DNA of 64,000 nt from Dama dama. Its lineage: Eukaryota; Chordata; Mammalia; Artiodactyla; Cervidae. The notes below the pieces were generated by a model. It searched no databases, was not told the DNA's origin, and saw nothing but the letters and a program-made list of their open reading frames with translations. Positions 10,318-18,892 of this stretch are shown here, in pieces. The stretch lies in the NCBI RefSeq assembly GCF_033118175.1, contig NC_083694.1, positions 32,748,108 to 32,812,107 of the forward strand. Direction: 5' to 3'. A program made the position numbers and the translations under genes. The number at the start of each line of letters is the position of its first letter. Positions within the stretch are counted from its first letter, which is position 1.

Positions 10318-10870
10318 GGGTGGGGCCAAGATGGCGGAGAAAGAGAATGCAGAGTTCCGTCTGCTCACAACGAGGGCCTCTCCTAGGCGCTGGCGGGTGA
10401 ACTCGGACCCCTGGGGGGATGGCAGGAATCCCCGCAGGGCCAGGTAAGACAACAGAGGGAGGGCGGGAGAAAGGGAAAGTAGAGGCGGCACAAGGGGTTC
10501 CTGGGGAGGGGAGACGCTCCCGTGCTCCCAGGAGCCCACTCACCAGGAGGAGAATGGCCGGGATGGAGAGGGGCCTTCCGGGGGATAGGGGATTGGAGGG
10601 GAACTTGGCCAGCATCTCCCCAGTCCGCTGGGCTCCAGGGTCTAAGACCTACCTAAAAAGTGTTGGAGTTCTAATGGGGAGGTGGGGGTGCGCTGCATCT
10701 CACCGTAGGGGCAAGGGCGCTGACAGAGGAGGCAACAGGGAATCTTTTTATCTTTAAATATTTTTCTTTTTAAAATTATTTTATCTTATTTTTATTGTTT
10801 AGTTTTTAATTTGATTTTTATTTTTGAATATTTTTATAATAAAGTATTTGGAAAGTTAATATTAAATCAA
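10318..10870 (+). mobile_element. Orphan L1 5'UTR-like block
   Basis: Begins with GCCAAGATGGCGGAG (10325-10339), the 15-mer that also forms the 5' terminus of the full-length L1 at 21225-21239 on the other strand. About 430 bp of CpG- and G-rich sequence follow, then an A/T-rich run, the same order seen in the 5'UTR of the intact L1. A consensus-like splice donor (CCAG|GTAAGA, about 10441) and an AATAAA (10838-10843) are present. No ORF1, ORF2 or 3'UTR follows. I read it as the isolated start of an older L1 subfamily. The open frames within it (10419-10757 and the reverse strand) are GC-driven. Confidence 0.55.
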
Positions 10871-13062
10871 AATTAATAAAACATAAACGGTTTTCCACTC
10901 CTCTGGTGTCTAAAGTTTATGTCTCTTTTAAACAGTGTCAATCCTCAAGCATCTTATCAGATAATTAAACCATGAATTGTCAATTCAGTTGAACAAATTT
11001 TGATTGTACATCAATTATATGCAGGATTTTGTGTTGATGCTTACTGTATTACTTTTCTTCCCCTCCAGTTTCTGATTGATTGAATCAGACAGTCATGTCA
11101 TTGTTTTTACATTTGGTGCTTTCTGTTCTTTTTCGCAGAATGTTTATTATTGTCAATGGTATGAACTTAGAAACATTCTGTTTTATAGCTCTCTGTAGAT
11201 CGTCTTTTTATCTATTGATAGTAGGGGTTTCTTATAGATAATGGAGATTTTACCTTCTCAAAACATGCAATTGATGAAGCAAAATACTTTGCAATGTGGT
11301 AAGATAATTATGTTTTAACAAAAGTAACTAGCCCCCTCAGGTGAAGTCCAGCAGAGACTAATTCAGTGCCATACTCTGAATGGCAGCAAGATCTCAGTTT
11401 GTAAAACTGATCTATTTTATATAGAAACAGAATAGGTGAATTTCTCCATCAAAGGGTAGTGTACTCAGGTAAAGTAGCCAGTCATAATTCTAAGCTTCAC
11501 CTATTTGAAAATCTCAAAAGGAATAAGAGGATGAGGAACAGTTTTAGAATGTCTTTTATTCCCTGCTTACTCTGAAAAAAGAATGACCCATAATGGGATA
11601 TATGAGATACTGCATTCACAGACCTTATAAGGTCTTTATTTGGGGTCAATGGTTAGAGCCAAAAGATTGATATCCCTAGGTATGATCAGGCCCTGAACTG
11701 TCTGAACTTCTAGAATTTGAGTACAATGTCAGGAAAGCCAACACAAATTAAACATATTAACTCTCCATAGAGGTAACTTTGTGTAGCCGACATAAGGAAT
11801 AAGATTATGGAAGGTTTCAAAAGCTCATTAAAGACATGGGAGAATCTTTAAAATGTTTATTAAAAAAAAAAAAACAAAAAAACCCCTCATTTTCTGAAAT
11901 CTCCACACCTGTTATTGGGCCTGTCAAAAAGCAGGAGCTCAGTAAACAAGAGCTAAACTGAATGTTATTTATCAACACTAATAATGACTAATGTAAGATA
12001 ATTTATAAAACTATTAATGATGTTATGCCTCAAGTGGTAGCAGTATATAAGTATTGTGGTATATATACTCTAGGAGAATTAAATAATATACAAATAAAAT
12101 TAAAGAATATATATATTTGATAACTTTATATATATTATATATGCATGAAGTATACATGTACACATACATATACTCTTTTAATTTTAATTTTCTTTAATAT
12201 GTGTATAGTATAACTAAGAAAAAACAACTCTGAGAGATACAAGAATTTCTGTCCCTAGGAAAGGTGACTATAGAGTAAAATAGGAAAAAATATACAGTAC
12301 ACCACAGTCTAATGAAATGTTTTTACTGTTTCACCTGTCTGATTATTTACTCTATATGGAAACACTTTCCAACTTGAAAGGAATCAGGCACCAATACAAG
12401 TATCTTGGTCACTGAAAAAATAGCTTCCAGTGGAAACTGGAATTTTGTTTTGTAAATCAGTGTTTAGTCTTAATGTAGCCAGTAATAACTGTGTGACTTT
12501 GAGAAAATCAATTTACTTTTCTGAGTTTCAATATCTTCTCTTGTACAATAAAACATTGTTTTATTGGGGAAAGTTTCCCCAGTTGTCCCCCTCAGAATGA
12601 AAGTCCTAGAAATGTGCTCAATCTGCAAGAACAACTGGACAGCCACATTTACTGATCCACTCGTTTACTGACTTGCCATTGATTGTTCATTGAGTCCATG
12701 AGCATTTGTTAAAACTTACTCTATTTATTAAAAATATATTTTCACTTTAATTTTCTTTCTGACTTCAGAGTATGAAGTACTACTCCCTCTGACATGAGGA
12801 AGGGGAATGCTATTTCTCAGTCCTGCCTTTTTCTAGTTTCCTGAATGAAAGCCTTATTTAGAAATGTCAGATGAGTATCAGTAAAGACAGATTCCTAGAC
12901 TGTCAAAAAGGTTGCTGTCCATACTGTGCAAGACTCTCTAAAGGACTGTGCTATCTCATGCCCTTATTCATCCAGGCCTCTCAATCTGGCTGCAGGACAT
13001 GGCCTTTTGCAATGACACTGAGTCAATATTTCCTATAGCCACTCTTAACCTTCTTATTCTTT
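10871..13062. other. Unassigned AT-rich DNA
   Basis: No open frame of note. AT-rich around 12050-12180. An A-rich run lies at 11862-11882. Only the MIR at 12455-12560 is recognised. Confidence 0.5.
12455..12560 (+). repeat. MIR SINE fragment
   Basis: 'taactgtgtgactttgagaa', 'tcaatttacttttctgagtt', 'tcaatatcttctcttgtaca' is the MIR core. Confidence 0.6.
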
Positions 13063-13707
13063 TTAAAAAATTTTTATTGAAGTATAGTTGACTTATAATG
13101 TGTTTAATTTCCAATGTAGAGCAAAGTGACTCAGTTATACGTATATATATATGTGTGTGTGTGTGTATTCTTTTTCATATTCTTCTCCATTATATTTATC
13201 CAAGGACACTGAATGTAGTTTCCTCTGTTATACAGTAAGACTTGTTGTTTATCCATCCTATATGTAATAGTTTGCCTCTGCTAATACCAAATCTCCTTCC
13301 CCTTGGCAACCACACGTCTGTTCTTTGTATTCTATAAGTCTTTTTTTTTCTATATATGTTTGTCTGTGTCATATTTTAGATTCCACATATGTAAGTGATA
13401 TCATATTGTATTTGTCTTTCTCTTTCTGACTGACTTCACTTAATATAATAATGTTGAGGTCCATCCATCTGCAGCAACAAATGCAGTCATTTGTTGCTGC
13501 AGATGGCATTATTTTATTGTTTTTAATGGCTGAGTAGTATTTCATTATATATATGTACCACATCTTCTTTATCCATTCATCTGTTGATTTAGATTGTTTC
13601 CATGTTTTGGCTATAATAATAATGCTGCTATGAACACATGGGTAAGTATCTTTTGAATTATAGTTTTATCTGGGTGTATGCTTAGGAGTGGGATTGCTAG
13701 ATCACTT
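13063..13707 (-). repeat. Older L1 3' end, left part, host of the young L1 insertion
   Basis: Reverse complement of an old L1 3'UTR and ORF2 end: 'tttttattgaagtatagttg', a TA/TG run, 'aatggctgagtagtatttca', 'ccacatcttctttatccatt', 'gggattgctagatcacttga'. The same L1 resumes at 21263 after the 7.5-kb insertion. It contains an inverted-repeat-like 'catctgcagcaacaaatgca' / 'tttgttgctgcagatgg' pair at 13468-13507. Confidence 0.9.
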
Positions 13708-13762
13708 GAAAACTTTATTTTTTATTTTATTTTATTTTATTTTTTTGCATTTTTTTTTTTTT

Positions 13763-13768
13763 TTTATT
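13763..13768 (-). terminator. L1 poly(A) signal
   Basis: AATAAA on the minus strand at the end of the L1 3'UTR (13766-14095), running directly into the A tail (13750-13765). The tail continues as an A-rich run with TGCA and TAAAA units to 13723. Confidence 0.85.
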
Positions 13769-14095
13769 AGTTGGAGGCTAACTACTTCACAACATTGCAG
13801 TGGGTTTTGTCATACATTGATATGAATCAGCCATGGAGTTACACGTATTCCCCATCCCAATCCCCCCTCCCACCTCCCTCTCCACCCGATTCCTCTAGGT
13901 CTTCCCAGTGCACCAGGCTGGAGCACTTGTCTCATGCATCCCACCTGGGCTGGTGATCTGTTTCACCATAGATAGTATACATGCTGTTCTTTTGAAATAT
14001 CCCACCCTCACATTCTCCCACAGAGTTCAAAAGTCTGTTCTGTATTTCTGTGTCTCTTTTTCTGTTTTGCATATAGGGTTATCATTACCATCTTT

Positions 14096-17000
14096 CTAAA
14101 TTCCATATATATGTGTTAGTATGCTGTAATGTTCTTTATCTTTCTGGCTTACTTCACTCTGTAAAATGGGCTCCAGCTTCATCCATCTCATTAGGACTGG
14201 TTCAAATGAATTCTTTTTAATGGCTGAGTAATATTCCATGGTGTATATGTACCACAGCTTCCTTATCCATTCATCTGCTGATGGCCATCTAGGTTGCTTC
14301 CATGTCCTGGCTATTATAAACAGTGCTGCGATGAACATTGGGGTGCACGTGTCTCTTTCAGATCTGGTTTCCTCAGTGTGTATGCCCAGAAGTGGGATTG
14401 CTGGGTCATATGGCAGTTCTATTTCCAGTTTTTTAAGAAATCTCCACACTGTTTTCCATAGCGGCTGTACTAGTTTGCATTCCCACCAACAGTGTAAGAG
14501 GGTTCCCTTTTCTCCACACCCTCTCCAGCATTTATTGTTTGTAGACTTTTGGATAGCAGCCATCCTGACTGGCGTATAATGGTACCTCATTGTGGTTTTG
14601 ATTTGCATTTCTCTGATAATGAGTGATGTTGAGCATCTTTTCATGTGTTTGTTAGCCATCTGTATGTCTTCTTTGGAGAAATGTCTGTTTAGTTCTTTGG
14701 CCCATTTTTTGATTGGGTCATTTATTTTTCTGGAATTGAGCTGCAGGAGTTGCTTGTATATTTTTGAGATTAATCCTTTGTCTGTTTCTTCATTTGCTAT
14801 TATTTTCTCCCAATCTGAGGGTTGTCTTTTCACCTTACTTATAGTTTCCTTTGTAGTGCAAAAGCTTTTAAGTTTCATTAGGTCCCATTTGTTTAGTTTT
14901 GCTTTTATTTCCAATATTCTGGGAGGTGGGTCATAGAGGATCTTGCTGTGATTTATGTCGGAGAGTGTTTTGCCTATGTTCTCCTCTAGGAGTTTTATAG
15001 TTTCTGGTCTTACATTTAGATCTTTAATCCATTTTGAGTTTATTTTTGTGTATGGTGTTAGAAAGTGTTCTAGTTTCATTCTTTTACAAGTGGTTGACCA
15101 GTTTTCCCAGCACCACTTGTTAAAGAGGTTGTCTTTTTTCCATTGTATATCCTTGCCTCCTTTGTCAAAGATAAGGTGTCCATAGGTTCGTGGATTTATC
15201 TCTGGGCTTTCTATTCTGTTCCATTGATCTATATTTCTGTCTTTGTGCCAGTACCATACTGTCTTGATGACTGTGGCTTTGTAGTAGAGTCTGAAGTCAG
15301 GCAGGTTGATTCCTCCAGCTCCATTCTTCTTTCTCAAGATTACTTTGGCTATTCGAGGTTTTTTGTATTTCCATACAAATTGTGAAATTCTTTGGTCTAG
15401 TTCTGTGAAAAATACCGTTGGTAGCTTGATAGGGATTGGATTGAATCCATAGATTGCTTTGGGTTGAATAGCCATTTTGACAATATTGATTCTTCCAATC
15501 CATGAACACGGTATGTTTCTCCATCTGTTTGTGTCCTCTTTGATTTCTTTCATCAGTGTTTTATAGTTTTCTATGTATAGGTCTTTTGTTTCTTTAGGTA
15601 GATATACTCCTAAGTATTTTATTCTTTTTGTTGCAATGGTGAATGGTATTGTTTCCTTAATTTCTCTGTCTGTTTTTTCATTGTTAGTATATAGGAATGC
15701 AAGGGATTTCTGTGTGTTAATTTTATATCCTGCAACTTTACTATATTCATTGATTAGCTCTAGTAATTTTCTGGTAGAGTCTTTAGGGTTTTCTATGTAG
15801 AGGATCATGTCATCTGCAAACAGTGAGAGTTTCACTTCTTCTTTTCCTATCTGGATTCCTTTTACTTCTTTTTCTGCTCTGATTGCTGTGGCCAGAACTT
15901 CCAACACTATGTTGAATAGTAGTGGTGAGAGTGGGCACCCTCGTCTTGTTCCTGATTTCAGGGGAAATGCTTTCAATTTTTCACAATTGAGGGTGATGCT
16001 TGCTGTGGGTTTGTCATATATAGCTTTTATTATGTTGAGGTATGTTCCTTCTATTCCTGCTTTTTGGAGAGTTTTAATCATAAATGAGTGTTGAATTTTG
16101 TCAAAGGCTTTCTCTGCATCTATTGAGATAATCATATGGTTTTTATCTTTCAATCTGTTAATGTGGTGTATTACATTGATTGATTTGCTGATATTAAAGA
16201 ATCCTTGCATTCCTGGGATAAAGCCCACTTGGTCATGGTGTATGATTTTTTTAATATGTTGTTGGATTCTGTTTGCTAGAATCTTGTTAAGGATTTTTGC
16301 ATCTATGTTCATCAGTGATATTGGCCTGTAGTTTTCTTTTTTTGTGGCATCTTTGTCTGGTTTTGGAATTAGGGTGATGGTGGCCTCATGGAATGAGTTT
16401 GGAAGCTTACCTTCATCTGCAATTTTCTGGAAGAGTTTGAGTAAGATAGGTGGTAGCTCTTCTCTAAATTTTTGGTAGAATTCAGCTGTGAAGCCATCTG
16501 GTCCTGGGCTTTTGTTTGCTGGAAGATTTTTGATTACAGGTTCGATTTCCTTGCTTGTGATGGGTCTGTTAAGATCTTCTATTTCTTCCTGGTTCAGTTT
16601 TGGAAGGTTATACTTTTCTAAGAATTTGTCCATTTCATCCAAGTTGTCCATTTTATTGGCATAGAGCTGCTGGTAGTAGTCTCTTATGATCCTTTGTATT
16701 TCAGTGTTGTCTGTTGTGATCTCTCCATTTTCATTTCTAATTTTGTTAATTTGGTTCTTCTCTCTTTGTTTCTTAATGAGTCTTGCTAATGGTTTGTCAA
16801 TTTTGTTTATTTTTTCAAAAAACCAGCTTTTAGCTTTGTTGATTTTTGCTATGGTCTCTTTAGTTTCTTTTGCATTTATTTCTGCCCTGATTTTTAAGAT
16901 TTCTTTCCTTCTGCTAACCCTGGGGTTCTTCATTTCTTCCTTCTCTAATTGCTTTACGTGTAGAGTTAGGTTATTTATTTGTTTTTTTTCTTGTTTCTTG

Positions 17001-17914
17001 ATGTAAGCCTGTAATGCTATGAACCTTCCCCTTAGCACTGCTTTTACAGTGTCCCATAGGTTTTGGGTTGTTGTGTTTTCATTTTCATTCATTTCTATAC
17101 ATATTTTGATTTCTTTTTTGATTTCTTCTATGATTTGTTGGTTATTCAGAAGCATGTTATTTAGCCTCCATATGTTTGAAGTTTTAACAATTTTTTTCCT
17201 GTAATTGAGATCTAATCTTACTGCACTGTGGTCAGAAAAGAAGACTGGAATGACTTCAATTTTTTTGAATTTTCGAAGACCAGATTTATGGCCCAGGATG
17301 TGATCTATTCTGGAGAATGTTCCGTGTGCACTTGAGAAAAAGGTGAAGTTGATTGTTTTGGGGTGAAATGTCCTATAGATATCAATTAGGTCTAGGTGGT
17401 CCATTGTGTCATTTAAGGTTTGTGTTTCCTTGTTAATTTTCTGTTTAGTTGATCTATCCATAGTTGTGAGTGGGGTATTAAAGTCTCCCACTATTATTGT
17501 GTTACTATTAATTTCCTCTTTCATACTCGTTAGTGTTTGCCGTACATATTGCGGTGCTCCTATGTTGGGTGCATATATATTTATAATTGTTATATCTTCT
17601 TCGTCGATTGATCCTTTGATCATTATGTAGTGTCCTTCTTTGTCTCTTTTCACATCCTTTATTTGAAAGTCTATTTTATCTGATATGAGTATTGCGACTC
17701 CTGCTTTCTTTTGGTCTCCGTTTGCGTGAAATATTTTTTTCCAGCCCTTCACTTTTAGTCTGTATGTGTCTCTTGCTTTGAGGTGGGTCTCTTGTAGACA
17801 GCATACATAGGGGTCTTGTTTTTGTATCCATTCAGCCAATCTTTGTCTTTTGGTTGGGGCATTCAACCCATTTACATTTAGGGTAATTATTGATAGGTGT
17901 GGTCCCGTTGCCAT
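14096..17914 (-). CDS. LINE-1 ORF2 protein (endonuclease / reverse transcriptase), intact, 1272 aa
   Basis: ORF2p nicks genomic DNA and reverse-transcribes L1 or SINE RNA at the nick. The N-terminal APE-type endonuclease (about residues 1-239) shows N13, E42 in QETHL, D144/N146 in GDFNTPL, D204/H205, and D228/H229 in SDHS, each one residue earlier than in the human protein. The reverse transcriptase (about 450-770) shows D599 in ISIDAEKAFD and the FADD box with D701/D702. Near residue 1130 a C-x3-C-x7-H-x4-C motif is complete. Length is within the family norm (human about 1275). No stop or frameshift breaks it. The start ATG directly follows an in-frame TAA. Translation of ORF2 in L1s is by an inefficient reinitiation-like route. 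Nested on the opposite strand are many chance open frames. Confidence 0.97.
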   Translation of the reverse strand: MATGPHLSIITLNVNGLNAPTKRQRLAEWIQKQDPYVCCLQETHLKARDTYRLKVKGWKKIFHANGDQKKAGVAILISDKIDFQIKDVKRDKEGHYIMIKGSIDEEDITIINIYAPNIGAPQYVRQTLTSMKEEINSNTIIVGDFNTPLTTMDRSTKQKINKETQTLNDTMDHLDLIDIYRTFHPKTINFTFFSSAHGTFSRIDHILGHKSGLRKFKKIEVIPVFFSDHSAVRLDLNYRKKIVKTSNIWRLNNMLLNNQQIIEEIKKEIKICIEMNENENTTTQNLWDTVKAVLRGRFIALQAYIKKQEKKQINNLTLHVKQLEKEEMKNPRVSRRKEILKIRAEINAKETKETIAKINKAKSWFFEKINKIDKPLARLIKKQREKNQINKIRNENGEITTDNTEIQRIIRDYYQQLYANKMDNLDEMDKFLEKYNLPKLNQEEIEDLNRPITSKEIEPVIKNLPANKSPGPDGFTAEFYQKFREELPPILLKLFQKIADEGKLPNSFHEATITLIPKPDKDATKKENYRPISLMNIDAKILNKILANRIQQHIKKIIHHDQVGFIPGMQGFFNISKSINVIHHINRLKDKNHMIISIDAEKAFDKIQHSFMIKTLQKAGIEGTYLNIIKAIYDKPTASITLNCEKLKAFPLKSGTRRGCPLSPLLFNIVLEVLATAIRAEKEVKGIQIGKEEVKLSLFADDMILYIENPKDSTRKLLELINEYSKVAGYKINTQKSLAFLYTNNEKTDREIKETIPFTIATKRIKYLGVYLPKETKDLYIENYKTLMKEIKEDTNRWRNIPCSWIGRINIVKMAIQPKAIYGFNPIPIKLPTVFFTELDQRISQFVWKYKKPRIAKVILRKKNGAGGINLPDFRLYYKATVIKTVWYWHKDRNIDQWNRIESPEINPRTYGHLIFDKGGKDIQWKKDNLFNKWCWENWSTTCKRMKLEHFLTPYTKINSKWIKDLNVRPETIKLLEENIGKTLSDINHSKILYDPPPRILEIKAKLNKWDLMKLKSFCTTKETISKVKRQPSDWEKIIANEETDKGLISKIYKQLLQLNSRKINDPIKKWAKELNRHFSKEDIQMANKHMKRCSTSLIIREMQIKTTMRYHYTPVRMAAIQKSTNNKCWRGCGEKGTLLHCWWECKLVQPLWKTVWRFLKKLEIELPYDPAIPLLGIHTEETRSERDTCTPMFIAALFIIARTWKQPRWPSADEWIRKLWYIYTMEYYSAIKKNSFEPVLMRWMKLEPILQSEVSQKDKEHYSILTHIYGI

Positions 17915-17965
17915 TTACTTTGTTGTTTTGGGTTCACGTTTATACAACCTTTCTGCATTTCCTGT

Positions 17966-18892
17966 CTAGAGAAGATCCTTTAGCATTTGTTGAAGAGCTG
18001 GTTTGGTGGTGCTGAATTCTCTCAGCTTTTGCTTATCTGTAAAGCTTTTGAATTCTCCTTCATATCTGAATGAGATCCTTGCTGGATACAGTAATCTAGG
18101 TTGTAGGTTATTCTCTTTCATTACTTTCAGTACGTCCTGCCATTCCCTTCTGGCCTGGAGGGTTTCTATTGATAGATCAGCTGTTATCCTTATGGGAATC
18201 CCTTTGTGTGTTATTGGTTGTTTTTCCCTTGCTGCTTTTAATATTTGTTCTTTGTGTTTGATCTTTGTTAATTTGATTAATATGTGTCTTGGGGTGTTTC
18301 GCCTTGGGTTTATCCTGTTTGGGACTCTCTGGGTTTCTTGGACTTGGGTGGCTATTTCCTTCCCCATTTTAGGGAAGTTTTCAGCTATTATCTCTTCGAG
18401 TATTTTCTCATCGCCTTTCTTTTTGTCTTCTTCTTCTGGAACTCCTATGATTTGAATGTTGGGGCGTTTCACAGTGTCCCAGAGGTCCCTGAGGTTGTCC
18501 TCATTTCTTTTGATCCTTTTTTCTTTTTTCCTCTCTGCTTCATTTATTTCCACCATTTTATCTTCTACCTCACTTATCCTATCTTCTGCCTCTGTTATTC
18601 TACTCTTGGTTCCCTCCAAAGTGTTTTTGATCTCATTCATTGCATTATTCATTTTTAATTGACTCTTTTTTATTTCTTCTAGGTCTTTATTAAACATTTC
18701 TTGTATCTTTTCAATCTTTGTTTCCAGGCTATTTATCTGTAACTCCATTTTGTTTTCAAGATTTTGGATCATTTTTATTATCATTATTCTAAATTCTTTT
18801 TCAGGTAGATTCCCTATCTCCTCCTCTTTTGTTTGACTTGGTGGGCATTTTTCATGTTCCTTTACCTGTTGGGTATTGCTTTGCCTTTTCAT
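17966..18892 (-). CDS. LINE-1 ORF1 protein (RNA-binding chaperone), intact, 308 aa
   Basis: ORF1p forms coiled-coil trimers that coat L1 RNA in cytoplasmic particles. Visible parts: a polar N-terminus (1-35); a long heptad-rich coiled coil (about 36-130) rich in Leu/Ile/Met with Glu/Lys; an RRM-like domain (about 140-235) beginning RPNIQIIGVPEEEDKKK; and a basic C-terminal domain (about 236-308) with the diagnostic LQARREWQ segment. The start codon has A at -3 (AACAAGATGA). The ORF is in the same frame as ORF2, separated by TAG, 16 codons and TAA. Length is slightly below human ORF1p (338 aa), mainly at the termini. No disabling change is seen. Confidence 0.95.
   Translation of the reverse strand: MKRQSNTQQVKEHEKCPPSQTKEEEIGNLPEKEFRIMIIKMIQNLENKMELQINSLETKIEKIQEMFNKDLEEIKKSQLKMNNAMNEIKNTLEGTKSRITEAEDRISEVEDKMVEINEAERKKEKRIKRNEDNLRDLWDTVKRPNIQIIGVPEEEDKKKGDEKILEEIIAENFPKMGKEIATQVQETQRVPNRINPRRNTPRHILIKLTKIKHKEQILKAAREKQPITHKGIPIRITADLSIETLQARREWQDVLKVMKENNLQPRLLYPARISFRYEGEFKSFTDKQKLREFSTTKPALQQMLKDLL

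Noticed and set aside
10040..10757. Reverse 191-codon frame and forward 112-codon frame
   Set aside because: The reverse frame runs through a Bov-tA SINE into the GC-rich L1 leader, and the forward frame lies in the same GC-rich text. No protein family recognised in either.
13740..13770. 3' transduction by the young L1
   Set aside because: Between the first A run and the duplication there are only TGCA and TAAAA units, too short and A-rich to be transduced flanking DNA.
15297..15524. Minus-strand 75-codon frame
   Set aside because: Alternative frame inside L1 ORF2.
14238..17630. Series of plus-strand open frames of 60-114 codons
   Set aside because: They are antisense shadows of the L1 ORF2 on the minus strand.
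18003..18662. Plus-strand frames of 150 and 124 codons
   Set aside because: Antisense shadows of L1 ORF1.
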